Origin: Struthio camelus
Taxonomy: Eukaryota; Chordata; Aves; Struthioniformes; Struthionidae
Direction: 5' to 3'
NCBI RefSeq assembly: GCF_040807025.1
Contig: NC_090943.1
Coordinates: 1,536,356 to 1,600,355 of the forward strand
DNA: 64,000 bases
The number at the start of each line of letters is the position of its first letter. The stretch's first letter is position 1. Shown in pieces: positions 47,701-59,700 of this stretch. A program made the position numbers and the translations under genes. The notes beneath the pieces are model-generated. The model made no database searches. It was not told where the DNA came from and saw nothing but the letters and a program-made list of their open reading frames with translations.

Positions 47701-50700
47701 GTGGTGGTCCCCAGGGGTCAGTCCTGGGACCAATATTGTTCAGCTTATTCATCAATGACCTGGAGGAAGGGACAGAGTGCACCCTCAGCAAGTTTGCCGG
47801 CGATACAACACTGGGAGGAGTGGCTGATGCCCCAGAGGGCTGTGCTGCCATTCAGAGGGACCTGGACAGGATGGAGAGATGGGCAGAGAGGAACCTCCTG
47901 AAGTTCAACCAAGGCAAGGGCAGGGTCCTGCCCCTGGGGAGGAATAACCCCAGGCACCAGGACAGGCTCGGGGCTGACCTGCTGGAAAGCAGCTCTGCAG
48001 AGAAGGACCTGGGGGCCCTGGTGGACAACATGTTGACCATGAGCCAGCAACGTGCCCTTGGAGCCAAGAAGGCCAATGGTCTCCTGGGCTGCATGAGGCA
48101 GAGTGTTGCCAGCAGGTGGAGGGAGGTGAACCTGCCCCTCTCCTCAGCCCTGGTGAGGCCTCCCCTGGAGTGCTGTGTCCAGTTCTGGGCTCCCCAGTAC
48201 AAGAGAGACATGGCACTCCTGGAGAGAGTCCAGTGGAGGGTTATGAAGATGAGGGGACTGGAGCATCTGTCCTCTGAAGAAAGGCTGAGAGAGCTGGGCT
48301 TGTTTAGCCTGGAGAAGACTGAGGCGGGGGATCTGATCAATGTCTACAAGTATCTGAAGGGAGGGTGTCAAGAGGATGGGGCCAGACTCTTCTTCATCGT
48401 GTCCAGTGGCAGGACAAGAGGCAACGGGCACAAACCGCAACACAGGAAGTTCTGTCTGAACATGAGGAAAAACTTATTTCCTGTGAGGGTGACCGAGCAC
48501 TGGCCCAGGTTGTCCAGAGAGGCGGTGGAGTCTCTTTCCCTGGAGATATTGAAAACTCGTCTGGATGTGATCCTGGGAAATGTGCTCTAGAGGACCCTGC
48601 TTGAGCATGGCAGTTGGACTAGATCTCCAGAGGTCCCTTCCAACCTCAACCATTCTGTGATTCTTCTGCCTGTGTGACTGTTCCCTTGGCTTCAGTACCT
48701 GATCTAGGCTTTCAGGTGATGGACCCAAGCAGGCCCTCATCCATGGGGGAACTGCAGTCTATAGCAGAAATGAGCACTACTTTGCCTAAAAGACGTCTTC
48801 TGAAAGATGGAGCGTGCTCTGTTCTCTGCCTCAGATCCAGGTCCCACTGGTTAGGATCCCCTCAAGTGTGTGCTTTCAAAATCCCAGGAGGACCCTTCTG
48901 TACATCTTCTCATTCAGTGTGCAATCCTGAGGCTACACACCTGAGAATATGCAGTGGTATGGTGTTGTCTTAAAGGCCTTTCTATTGGAAGATGTTCTTG
49001 CAGTAAAAAATTACCACCCTCCACAAAACTTAAGGTCTCACAGCTACAGCTGTTGTTTTTTCTGCTTTGGCAGAAGACATGGGATTAGGGAAGAAGCTGG
49101 GAGCAAATGCCATGTTCCTCTGCCTGGGTTTCCTTGCTTGGGGTTGGTGAGATTTCTGTCATCTGACAGCGTTTAAGTGTCTTAAACTACAAATTAGTTT
49201 TAAAACGCCATTCTGAATGTGTTGCTCTTTCAGACCAGCCTGCTGAATGTGGGGGGGAAAAACTGTGGATTGCCTTTAAGATTCCTTATGCCAGGCATCT
49301 CAGCCCTGGCATGAGTCAGCTGAAGCTGTTTGCAGCGAGACAAAGCAAAAGATGCTCTGCAGGACTTACGTGATGTGTTCGGTTGTGCGTGTTGCAGATC
49401 TAGGTTTAAGCATCCTCCGAATGCTGAGGGAGGAAAGGTTTGTGGCTCTCCCTCCTTGGTTTAGGAACCAAGTCTCAGTCCTCCTTGACAAAAGTTGACA
49501 GAGGTCAGGAGTGGTATCTAGAACTGCAACCACCTTTCTGCTCAGCAGCCTTGGCAGCATGCCTTGAGCTTTGGTCTGGATTGGTTTTGAACTCCTTGCC
49601 TGGCATCGTTCTCCAGAGCTCCCTTTAAAATCCTTCCTGTAGTGTTTTGCTAAAGCTGATAAAAAGCAGAAGCAGTTCTTAGTTTGTAGCTTCAAAGAGG
49701 AATTACTTGGATAATGATTCTACTTGAAAAAATATCTGGATGCTAAAGTGCTGTGGGTAGGAGAGCAACTGACCAAACAAAACCAGCTCTTGTGCAGAGA
49801 TGTTGGCGTGCCAAGTCCCAGCGCTGAACCTGGAGCTGACTTGTCTGGAGTTTCTCAGACCAAATGCTGACACACCTTTATCTCTCTGCGCCCGCAGTCG
49901 GGACAGCTGATGACCTAGAAACAAGCCCCTGCAGTGCCAGTTTACCGCTTTATCAAATGTTCTTTGTCTAACAAAAACCAGAGGGGTGCTTGGAATATGC
50001 AGCCCTTAATGAAAGGGCTTTAAGGAAGATGTTGCCAGCTGGCATGCTGCGATGTTAACGCACCCTCAGCTGTGAGCCGAGCCAGCGGGCTGAGGAGGAA
50101 GCAGCAAGGGGAATGGAACGTGTTTAATGGACGGTTTTCAGTCTAGAGCCCACATCTCGTTTGAGAGGGCTCCCAAGCTGACTCGGTGACTCTAGAAGAG
50201 CTGCCGAGTTCTCCACCTGGTCTTTCCTTGTAGTGGTAACATCTGAATAAAGCACTTGGGGGTGCCTGGAGTAGTGGTAGGGACCAGCTGGTTCTGTTGA
50301 AAGCTCTTTTCCTAATGAGCCTATTGAGCCAAACAGCATTCCCCAGTAAAGCCACCACTGTAAAATTAGACATGTAATGAGTATGACCTTCCTCAATTAT
50401 CTCTAAGCAATGCTGAAATACGCTGTAACCTCTCTGATCTGAAAGCCAGGGCAGAGACTGCTTGTAATGGGGCTGGGCGCTGCTGCTAGCTAAACAATTG
50501 GGAAACTGTTTGGCCTTGCTACATGCATTGCTGAGCTGCTTGTGGATCATGGATTTTGGCTTCCACTCAGGCATTTGTGTTGTAAACTGAAGTAAAGAGC
50601 TGCCTCCTGAGCAGCTTGGCTGTGTAGCAAGGGCAGGAGCAATTGCCTCCTTGACTCACCCCCTATAAGTTCAGATCTGTAGGCTGCTACTTTGGGGAAG

Positions 50701-53700
50701 AGCTCGAGTACTGGCCAAGTCGAAATCTGGTGCTTTGAGCAGCAGAATAAACCTAATTATAGGGAGAGTATAAAGTGGAAAAGGTCACATCTACTTGAAT
50801 TTCTGAACCTGCTCTTGGGACTTAATTGCGTTGCTTTTCCTTACTCTAGTCCAGTAACAGCTTCCTGAGCAGCCATGAGTGATCACAGGACATCAGCTGT
50901 TCCAGGGATGAGCATCACGCTGCTATCTGTGTTCCTTGGTCCCTTCTCCTCAAGGAGAAGAGACCCTGGAGTCCTGCTCTGGCCTACCGGAAGGGAAGCC
51001 CTGAGTTGAGTGTTGCACCAGCCATCAGAGGCCCGCATGGCAGAGTTAAACTTGGTGTGAGCCGGCTCGGTCCCTGCTGTGCCTCTGCCCCAGTGTGCCT
51101 AAAGGGGCTCCTGGCTGCATCAGCTAGATGCAGCGTAAGCACCCAGCTCTCTGGGCTGGAGTTCCCGTGAGCTGGGCTAAGGAGCTGTGGTGCCCATGGC
51201 AGGTGAGTTTGTGGTAACCCACTTTGGGAAGGTCTGAGGCAGCTCTGCAGAGAAGGATCTGGGGGTTGTGGTGGATGCCCAGTTGACCACAAGCAAGCAG
51301 GGTGCCTGGCAAAGGCGGCAGATGGCACCCTGGCTGCGTTAGGCAGAGTGCTGCCACCAGGTTGAGGGAGATGATCCTGCTGCTTGCTCAGAAGCTGTAC
51401 CTGGAGTGCTGGGTCCGGTGCTGGGCTCTCTAGGACAAGAAGGACATGGGCATGCGGGAGAGAGTCCTTCAAAGGCCCACAGAGATGATGAAAAAAGACT
51501 GGAGCCTCTCATACAAAGAGAGATCGGGAGAGCTGGGACTCTTCAGCCTGGAGAAGAGAAGGCTCGAGGGGTCTTCCCCCGTCAGGTATTTATATGCATT
51601 CAGGAGTGAAGAGGATGCAGCCAGACTCTTCTCAGTGGTGCCCAGTGACAGGACAAGAGGCAATGGGCACACACTGAAATACAGGAAATTCTGTTTAAAC
51701 AAAGTTTTACTGTAAGGATGGTCAAACACTGGCACAGGTTGCCCAGAGAGGTTGTAGTATCTCCATCCTTGGAGATGCTCAAAACCCGAGTGGACACGGC
51801 CCTGAGCAACCTGCTCCAGCTGCACCTGCTTGAGCAGGGGTTGGACTAGGTGATCTCCAGAGGTCCGTGCCAGCCTCACCTAAAACCTGTCCGGGAGCCC
51901 TGCTCTGTGCTGAGCTGAGAGGGAGGCTGTTGGGGAAAAGCTGCTTGCGGTGGTCTTACTACAGGCACTGCTCTGCTCAACTTTCTCCCAGTGCTGTCCC
52001 CACTGTTGCACTGGCAGATGGCACGTGTCCCTCCGTGCAGTGCTTTGGGGAGCTGAGCCCGTAATGGTGAATCGAGTGGAGCGTCTGGCTCTTCAGAAGC
52101 AGCCTCTCCTGAGGTGGTGTGCCTGGAGGCTTCCTGAATGGTTGTGTGGGGAGGCCACCTTTCATGGCAGTGCTGTTTTATGGTGGCTTAAACTGTGCTT
52201 ATGTTCTTCTCTTCACTTAGCACTGCAGTACAGGGAGCGTAACCCTTCCAGGGACCAGACAGCTTTCAAAGGCAGATGCATACTTGCTTTCCAAGGGGCA
52301 CCTTCTACAATCTGTGGATAAACATTGTACAGACCTAGTTTTGGTGACTACTGGCTGAACGTCTCTACGCAACATTTTATGCTGCCTTACAAAACTGCCT
52401 GTTAAAGAAGAAGGGGTAGAAAAATCCAAAAAGCTTTGTTTGTAGCCACAGCACGTTCCTGAAGTGGAAAGCACGTGGTGGGAGCGCATCTGGCTCTAAA
52501 TGGCTTTTAAACAGCCACCACACTAATATAATTCTCAAATCAGGAAGAAAGCTTGCGTAGACAGCTGGAGAGCGCTTGTGAATAAGTCACCACCTGGAAG
52601 CGGACACCACACAGTTGCGCAGAGCAGGGCTGTTGGGGCTTCCTCCTGTCGATGCACCAAGGAATAGGAAGCAGTTTGGAAATAAACCTCTGCTTGGCAC
52701 TCCAGCAGGATGTACCTGAGGTAGTTTGCAGCTTTGTGTTAATGTAGCATGAATCCTTGATGGCAAATGCAAAGATCCACGTAAAACCAGACTGGTTTCT
52801 GCTTTCTGCCTGGCTTTACTTCTCTGTGGAGCAAGCAGAAGACTCTAACCCCCTCTGCTTCTGGTAGTGCTATACACTTAGATGTTTACTTTGGGGACAT
52901 CTATTTTTTTCCTACGTATAGTCATCACACATCTGTCCTTCCCGGGCTGTAACTTGTATGCAGCCCTGTTAACCTCTGGGCAGGCAAGCGCTGTCTCAGG
53001 GCACCATCCCTCCTCAGGCTGTGCCGAGGGAAAGCCAAACCAACAGAGCCTGTGTTCCTGCAGCATCACCCTTACCAGTTAGCTCTCTTCTCTAAAAACG
53101 TATACTTTCTTGGACCTCCAGTGGCTTCTCTTCGTTCTTAGAAGAGAACTTTTATAGTCCTTTCCTTTGTTTACTGGCTGCTTCAGGTGACGGTAAGAAG
53201 GCTAGGAGCCCTTTTTGGCTTGGTTAATTTTTTCATGTGCCAGTGCTGCCTTAGCGCGTGATCTCTTTGAGGCTGCAGAGAGGTTTGGCTCCACTGAAGT
53301 GATTCTTGACATCTTTAGTCCACTCAGAAATGGATTTCTAATCCACCCAGAAATTGTGCCTGGTCCTGGTGTGCTGTCAGGAGCTATCTAGGAAGGCACT
53401 CTGGTTTCACATGTTAAGCAGGTTTGCCCTACGTCCCTTTAAGGACAAGATAGCCTGGGGCCCAGGCCTTTTGGAGGGAGAGATGGGGAATGTGTAGCAT
53501 GCTGGCCGGGAAGGGGACTATGTGGCTGAGCTCACTCCCGTGTTTTAGCCTGGTCTCCCTTCATCTCCAGGCAGATGTGCTGTGGGAGAATTAGCTTTAA
53601 AAGTTTGCATTTTAGATAATCCACTCGAGTGGATTAAGAAGCTCCTTCTGTCTGTTGTATATGAGGGATGCTGCTTTTCCTTGATGTAGTGCTCAGCAGG

Positions 53701-56700
53701 CTCGATGTACTCAAAGGGGTTCTCTGAAGCATCATCCCTTTATGGGTGGACACAAACAGCCAGGCTGGGCCCTGTGTGAAAGTGGTAGCTCTAACCTTGG
53801 GCAAGAAGAGCTCTAGGCTGGTGTTAACTCCTCCTTTACTGCATCCTGGAAACAGATGTAGCGCTTGCTGCAGCTTGGTTGATGGCAGCTCCGTAAGTTG
53901 CAATCCTTTGGCCAGCCTGAGCGCTCCCTCTCCTGCGGCAGCCCTGCGCTGGGGAAGAGGGGCTGCTTGCCTTCAGCACCAACCCTGCTTCCAGAAATAG
54001 TCCCGAAACACCCCAAGAACTGGGCTGAGCTGATGTTTGAGTGTGAATAATAACAATCGAGAAGATGAAGTGTAAATCCTCCCTTTTCCCCGAAATGGCT
54101 TTCTTGGGATTTCTGAAGCCACGTGGGAGCCAGGACCTGGAGCCAGGATGTGAAACTGCCAGGGCGTGCTGCTGGCCGGAGGGCTCGCATGGGGGCTGCT
54201 GCGGGGCGTGGGAAGAGCCAAGTCAGATGGAGTACATGCTGCTAACTCAAAACTACGCAAAGGATCCAGATTTTTCTTCCAGTAGTGAGAGGAAGGTGTA
54301 TGTCATCAGCAATTGTAACTCTAACGTGACGCTGGACTGCTGTTCTCATGCTGTTAGCTCCTCAGACTTGCTGCCAGCGGCCCCACCGCCAAGATTTACC
54401 CCTGAGGGCATGTGTTTCGGTGGCCCTGCTGCGTAGCTCCCGTGGCAGGCCTGGGCCCCAGGCTGCAGCGTGAGCTGGAGTCGCAGGCGCCGGCTAATTC
54501 TGCTGCCCAACAAGGAGCTCTTCATAAAACCTGTGTCCCGGCTCGCATTTCCCTCCTGTAGCTCTAGCTCCAGATCTCACCAGAATAAACATGCTGAAGG
54601 GTGGGGGCCGCTTCCTATGAGACACCCAATAAAGTGTTTTTTGAAATCTCCGTGTGTTGTGAAATGCTGGGAAAGCGCAGCATGCCGTGAATACTTTACT
54701 GGGGTCTAACGATGTTGCAAACTGTTTTGCCTTAACTCCTCTCGCTCCCAATAGCCTCTGGAGCTTTGGCAGGGGGGAGAGCGTTGAGCCTCCTGCGTGA
54801 GCCGCTCCTTGAAGGTTTAATTCTGGGTGAGGGTGCTTTACTTGAGCTTAGTACTCGCTTAACACCCTCCCCTGGCCTCTCCTTTACACCAAGAGCTTTC
54901 TGCAGCGCAGGCCAGGAGAGCATGAGGTACCTGCTCATCGAGCTCTGCTGCTGCAAGCTATCAGCCCTTGCAGAGGACTGACTTTGGCCTCTGAGACTTA
55001 TTCCTCAGCTGGTGGCTGGTCTCCAGCAATGAAGAGAGGTAGATCATTCTCCTGCTCCATAGTGGGCAAGTGCTAAAATAGCTACTGGGGTCAGTGAAAT
55101 CCCTGTTACTTGTTTTCTTAGCCTCCAACAGGAATGGCATCAGAGATGTGAATCATCTTGGTACGCATACAAGCTCAGGAGAAAGAGAAGTTGTTTCTTT
55201 TTGGGGTCCTCTCCCAAAAGAGAAATTAGCCTGGGAGAGTGGGTTATCTGATGCAGGTTTAGTTGCTCTGTTTCTGGGGAGAAGGGGTCCAAGGTAATCA
55301 GCGCAGCAGTAACGGGGTTATAGTCAGCAGGCATTAGCGGTGCGTTCTGTTTGGTGCGGCAAGAGGTCACAAATAACCCATCTAGAGCGAGAAGCTGCCT
55401 TGGGCTCTTCCCTAATCTTGTCTACCTCTTGCTGATTGGTGGTGCCCAGCTTTACCTCCTAGTGGAAGGAAAACCAGAAAGCTGGGAGAAACTATAATAT
55501 ATTCCCATGACTCACCAATATAGGCTATTTCCGATGTCCCTTGACTCCTCCTTGCCAGTCTCCCTTTTCCAGTTGGCCAAATGTAGGTGAACGTATAGCA
55601 AGTGAGCTAGGTCTTCTAAAAAAACGCAAGCTAGCCACAGCTGCCCTTCTTTATGGAGCAGGATCCCCTGCCTGATCACGTACATGCTTAGCGGGCTAAG
55701 CCTTTCGATAAGATATTGTCTCTCAATTAGTCAAGTCCTAAATGCTCCATTAAGCAGCTTGAGTTGCGGTGGGGTCTCTGAACTTAGCGTCAGCAGCAGA
55801 AGGCACGGGGAGGTGACCATGTGTGCCTTCCTCTGCCAGGAGCTACGGGACTCCTCAAAGTGCCCAGCCATGGGTGGCCTTGTGTGTTTGTGTAGCCACT
55901 TCTCTACCGCTTTTCCTACCTTTAAAACATGAATGCTTTTGAACAGCAAGCGACATAGCGTGCTGCAGTGAGGTCCCTGTGGACATCTGCTCATGTGAGG
56001 CGGTGGCTCACTGCCGGCCCTGGCTTCTTCCCCTGCCAGCAGGGTTGTGGAGCAGGATGCAGGCACGGATGCAGGGATGCAGCGATCCTTGTAAAATAAG
56101 CTGTGTCATGCCAGCTGAGCCCCTGCTCCCCATCCCAACGCATCTTCTGTTGCAGCACGCCAGCTCGTCTCCAAACCTGCCGCCTTGGTGACCAGGACGA
56201 AACGCAGGGAGGTGGACTGGGAGATGACAGCTTCAGAGACTGTAAACCTGGGCAAGGAGGGGGGAAAAAAAGAAAACTGACTTTGCTGTATGAATTTCAA
56301 GGAGAAATGAGATCCTTCTCTCCGAAAATGTAATAACTTGTCGGAAACTAGGTGCTAGCTGTATCCTGCAAGAGTCTAGGACTGGCTGCTTTCACATCCT
56401 CTGCTGGTTCCTGAGGGAAAGCTGACAAACTCAGATGCAAAAATAATCTCATCAGGCTGCTAGTCCCGGATAGTCTCTACCTATCTGTTGCTTTGCATGT
56501 TTTAAGGGCACTATTGATAGGCAGCTGTCCATCACAGGAGTTGCCCGGTGGGAAGCCTACCGGAGGAGTTTGCTGGTGTAAAGCCAGCTCTGTGCAAGCA
56601 CCAAGGGCGTATAGTTCTCTATCAACCTGGCAGACCTTCAAGTGTTTCTTCTATAGCTGACCTTCTTTTTGTCTCTGCTTAACGGGTAGATTTCATTGGG

Positions 56701-59700
56701 GAAATTACTCGGGTTGGCTTTTTAATTTGATTCTCTGTCTGTGAAATTAGCAACTTGTTTTCATTAATCCTCTGAGTCTGACTCTTCAGTTCATGTTTGA
56801 ACCCTGCAAGGCTCATCTAAACACTTCTCTCTTTCCCAGAGTGCCATCTGGGAGGTCTTGTGTCAGGCATGGAGCTCTTAGCCTCTTTTTCAAAGATTGA
56901 CAATCTTTCTTTTTGCTTGTCCTTTCAAACGTGAACAAGAAATTTAAGGAGTAGAAATCTAGGCTCTGAAAAAACTTTACAGCACTAGGTCTCAGTCAGC
57001 TTGGTAGACCTTGAAGAACGAAGTAGTCATGAAACAGCTAAACATTGGAGGGGAAACCCAGGTTAAAGCCCCCTGTGATTTGGGAATATTTCCACCGTCA
57101 GTGTGTCTATTTGCAAATGCAGGGTCTAGGAACAAAGAGTGTTGGCAGATTTGCATGGGTGTAGGGCTTCTGATGGTGGGGACATATGTGGCTGGGAGCT
57201 GGGAAAGGAATTGAGCTTAGTGAAGTTAGAGGAGCTTTTGTGCACCAGCCCGAAGGGAATGTTGTTCCTATTGCATGAAGCTGGCCCTGCTTGCTGAGCA
57301 GACATAAAAGTGAAGATGACTCTCTGTAAACACTTCTCTTTTCTTTTCCCCCTTTCTGAAACTTGTTGGTTCTTACCAGCAGCTTTATTTTTTACTGTTA
57401 CTGCCTGCATGCATATATAACAGAAGGAAACTGTGGTTTTTTTGCTTCCTGGACGCATTCTTGTAGAAGAGTGAAAGCTAGCAGGTTTGCCTAGCTCTTC
57501 AGCGTGATCTGGGAGGTTCAAGAGCCCCTGAAAACACAGTAGCAGCTTCTCTTTCACCTGGAGGTGTCTTTGGTGAGCCATCGAAGGACCTGCACTAACA
57601 AGCTTTGCTTCTGCTCTCTCTAACTGGGTACCTACATGGAGAACGAGGTAGGTTTTGGATTTATATAAGCGCTGAGAACCATGGAAGCCGCTCTGATGTT
57701 GTTCCGCATTGAGTCATGCTGTTTTATGCCTGCTCCTTGAATTTGGACCCTCAAAACTGCAGCACCCGGGCTGTTTCTGGCTTTGAGGAGAATCTGCAGT
57801 TCTCCTGCAGGGCCCAGGCGACCGGCTGTAGCCAGGGTGTGCAGGTGAGTTGGGAACGAGGGTAGTTCTGGAGTGTCCCCCTAGCTCGTGGTGGCTGCCT
57901 GAAGTCAGGAGGGGAAAGCTGGAGTTTCTTCTGCCTTTGGTGGAGCGGGTCAGATCTGTGCAGTCACGAAGAGGAAAGCTGAGCGGCTCCAGCGCCATCG
58001 GCGTCCTGCTGGAAGAAGGGGTGTCTGGGACCGTTCTGGATACAGCGCTGGCTGGCACTGACTGCAGATTTCTGTGCCTCCCTGCTTTTGATTTTGATTT
58101 CTGAAAGATTCTGTTGTGACTAGTCTTTACACAGCAGCATCTGAAGTTTGGTCTTGGATGCTCTCATATTCGGTTTTTTATAAGCGAGCTCCTCCTGAAC
58201 TTCCTTGTGCCTTGTTGCCTCAGAGAGAAGTGCCAGGAAGCCTGGCACCGTCCGTCGTGTTTTACCGCTTCTGGCGCTTCTGGGCTTGGCCAAGAGGCTG
58301 GTTGCTGGCAGGTTTTTCTGCTCTCTGGAGGAATTGTACCCTAGCCCCTCGATGGGCACCAGCTGGATTTCGTATCGTGAGGGGGTGGCATTCGTCTTTT
58401 GGAGTCCGACTTAGCGGAGGAGGGATGCACCATCTTTGAAATCGGCAGTGCTTGGTGGGGCTGTTCGCTGGTCCTGCTGGTATAAAGGCAGAGCTGTTTA
58501 ACAAGGACAGGTACAGTATCATGTAGCTGTTTCTTCTGTCCCTTTTGTCTTATAAACTCCCTCTATTTTTGTCTCCCCTGGCACACCCTGGTAGAAGGGA
58601 AGTTTTTCAGGGCAGGGCTGTCCCTGACGTCCTTGCGGTGCCTGGCTCAGTCTGGGATTTGGTAAATACTATTAGAACAGGAGCTTTTCTGTACAATTTT
58701 CCAGTCCTACTCTAATGTTTCCAATCGTTTTGGTCTCTCTTTGATCTCACTTGGTCGCGTAGATCTCTCATGCTTGTCTAAATTGAGAAAAGAAGCCTAA
58801 TGAAATTGAGCCATCAGTCCTGCTTAGCGCTCTTAGCCACAGGCTTTTTGCCTCAATAAACATGATAGGCAGGAGCTCGGAGACACGACTGGGTTAAAGA
58901 CCTTTTCAAAGTGTCACATGTCAGCGGAGCTGTGGGAAACTATCTGTCTGTGCCCTCTCAGCGTGCCGCAATTGAAGATAAAAAGCGTTAGCGACAAAAG
59001 AGGTTAAAGCTGCTGCTGTCTGATGGGGGCAGGTCAGAAGCGTGCAGTCGGGGCTGCACGTGAAGCTGCTCTGGGTAGATCACGGGTGGGTGGAATCCGC
59101 CTCCAAACTCATGTGTTACAGCAAGATTCAAGCTGCTCAGAGGAAGGGTCCACAGCAGCTGATTGTGATCATGGTTTCCAGGGAATGGTCCTTCCTGGGT
59201 GGACACTGGCAAGAGATGGGGCTGCGTTGGCTGTTTGAGGCTGCAAAGTACGTTACAGTTTTCTGCAAAGTGCGAGATCTGGGAGCGCTTTGTTTGTGTT
59301 TAATTAAACTCACCTTTCAAAGCATCCTTTCTGCCTCCGCAGATCTTTTCAGTCCACTGTTTGCCTTTTATTAAAGTTAGGAAAGCCCAAGCGTGATTGA
59401 CCTGGCGGTGGCCATTTCTCCAGGACGCCTGCCAGAGGTCAGCAGAAAGCTTCACTGCTGACCGCCTTGCTGCCGCGCTGAACCTGCAGCTCGCCGAGGT
59501 GCCGGGCCCTCGGATGCGCTACGCTGGCCCGCGGGACGGGGCAGCCAGAGCCGGGAGCGCATGCTGCATCGGAGCCGCAGACCTGGAGATGCCGCAGACC
59601 TGGAGATGCCGCAGCTGAGGAGCTCTTCCTTTCCATTCGAGACTGCAGGATGGACGATCCTGCTGATGTGGATCCCGAGCGCTGGATCTGCCTGTGTATA

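Noticed and set aside
47661-48590. 309-codon frame as a host gene
   Set aside because: It is the reverse-transcriptase end of a CR1 element with a mutated catalytic box.
54065-54436. 123-codon frame in CCM2 intron 1
   Set aside because: No recognisable domain, and no splice acceptor or promoter signal around it; a frame of this length is not unusual in 40 kb.
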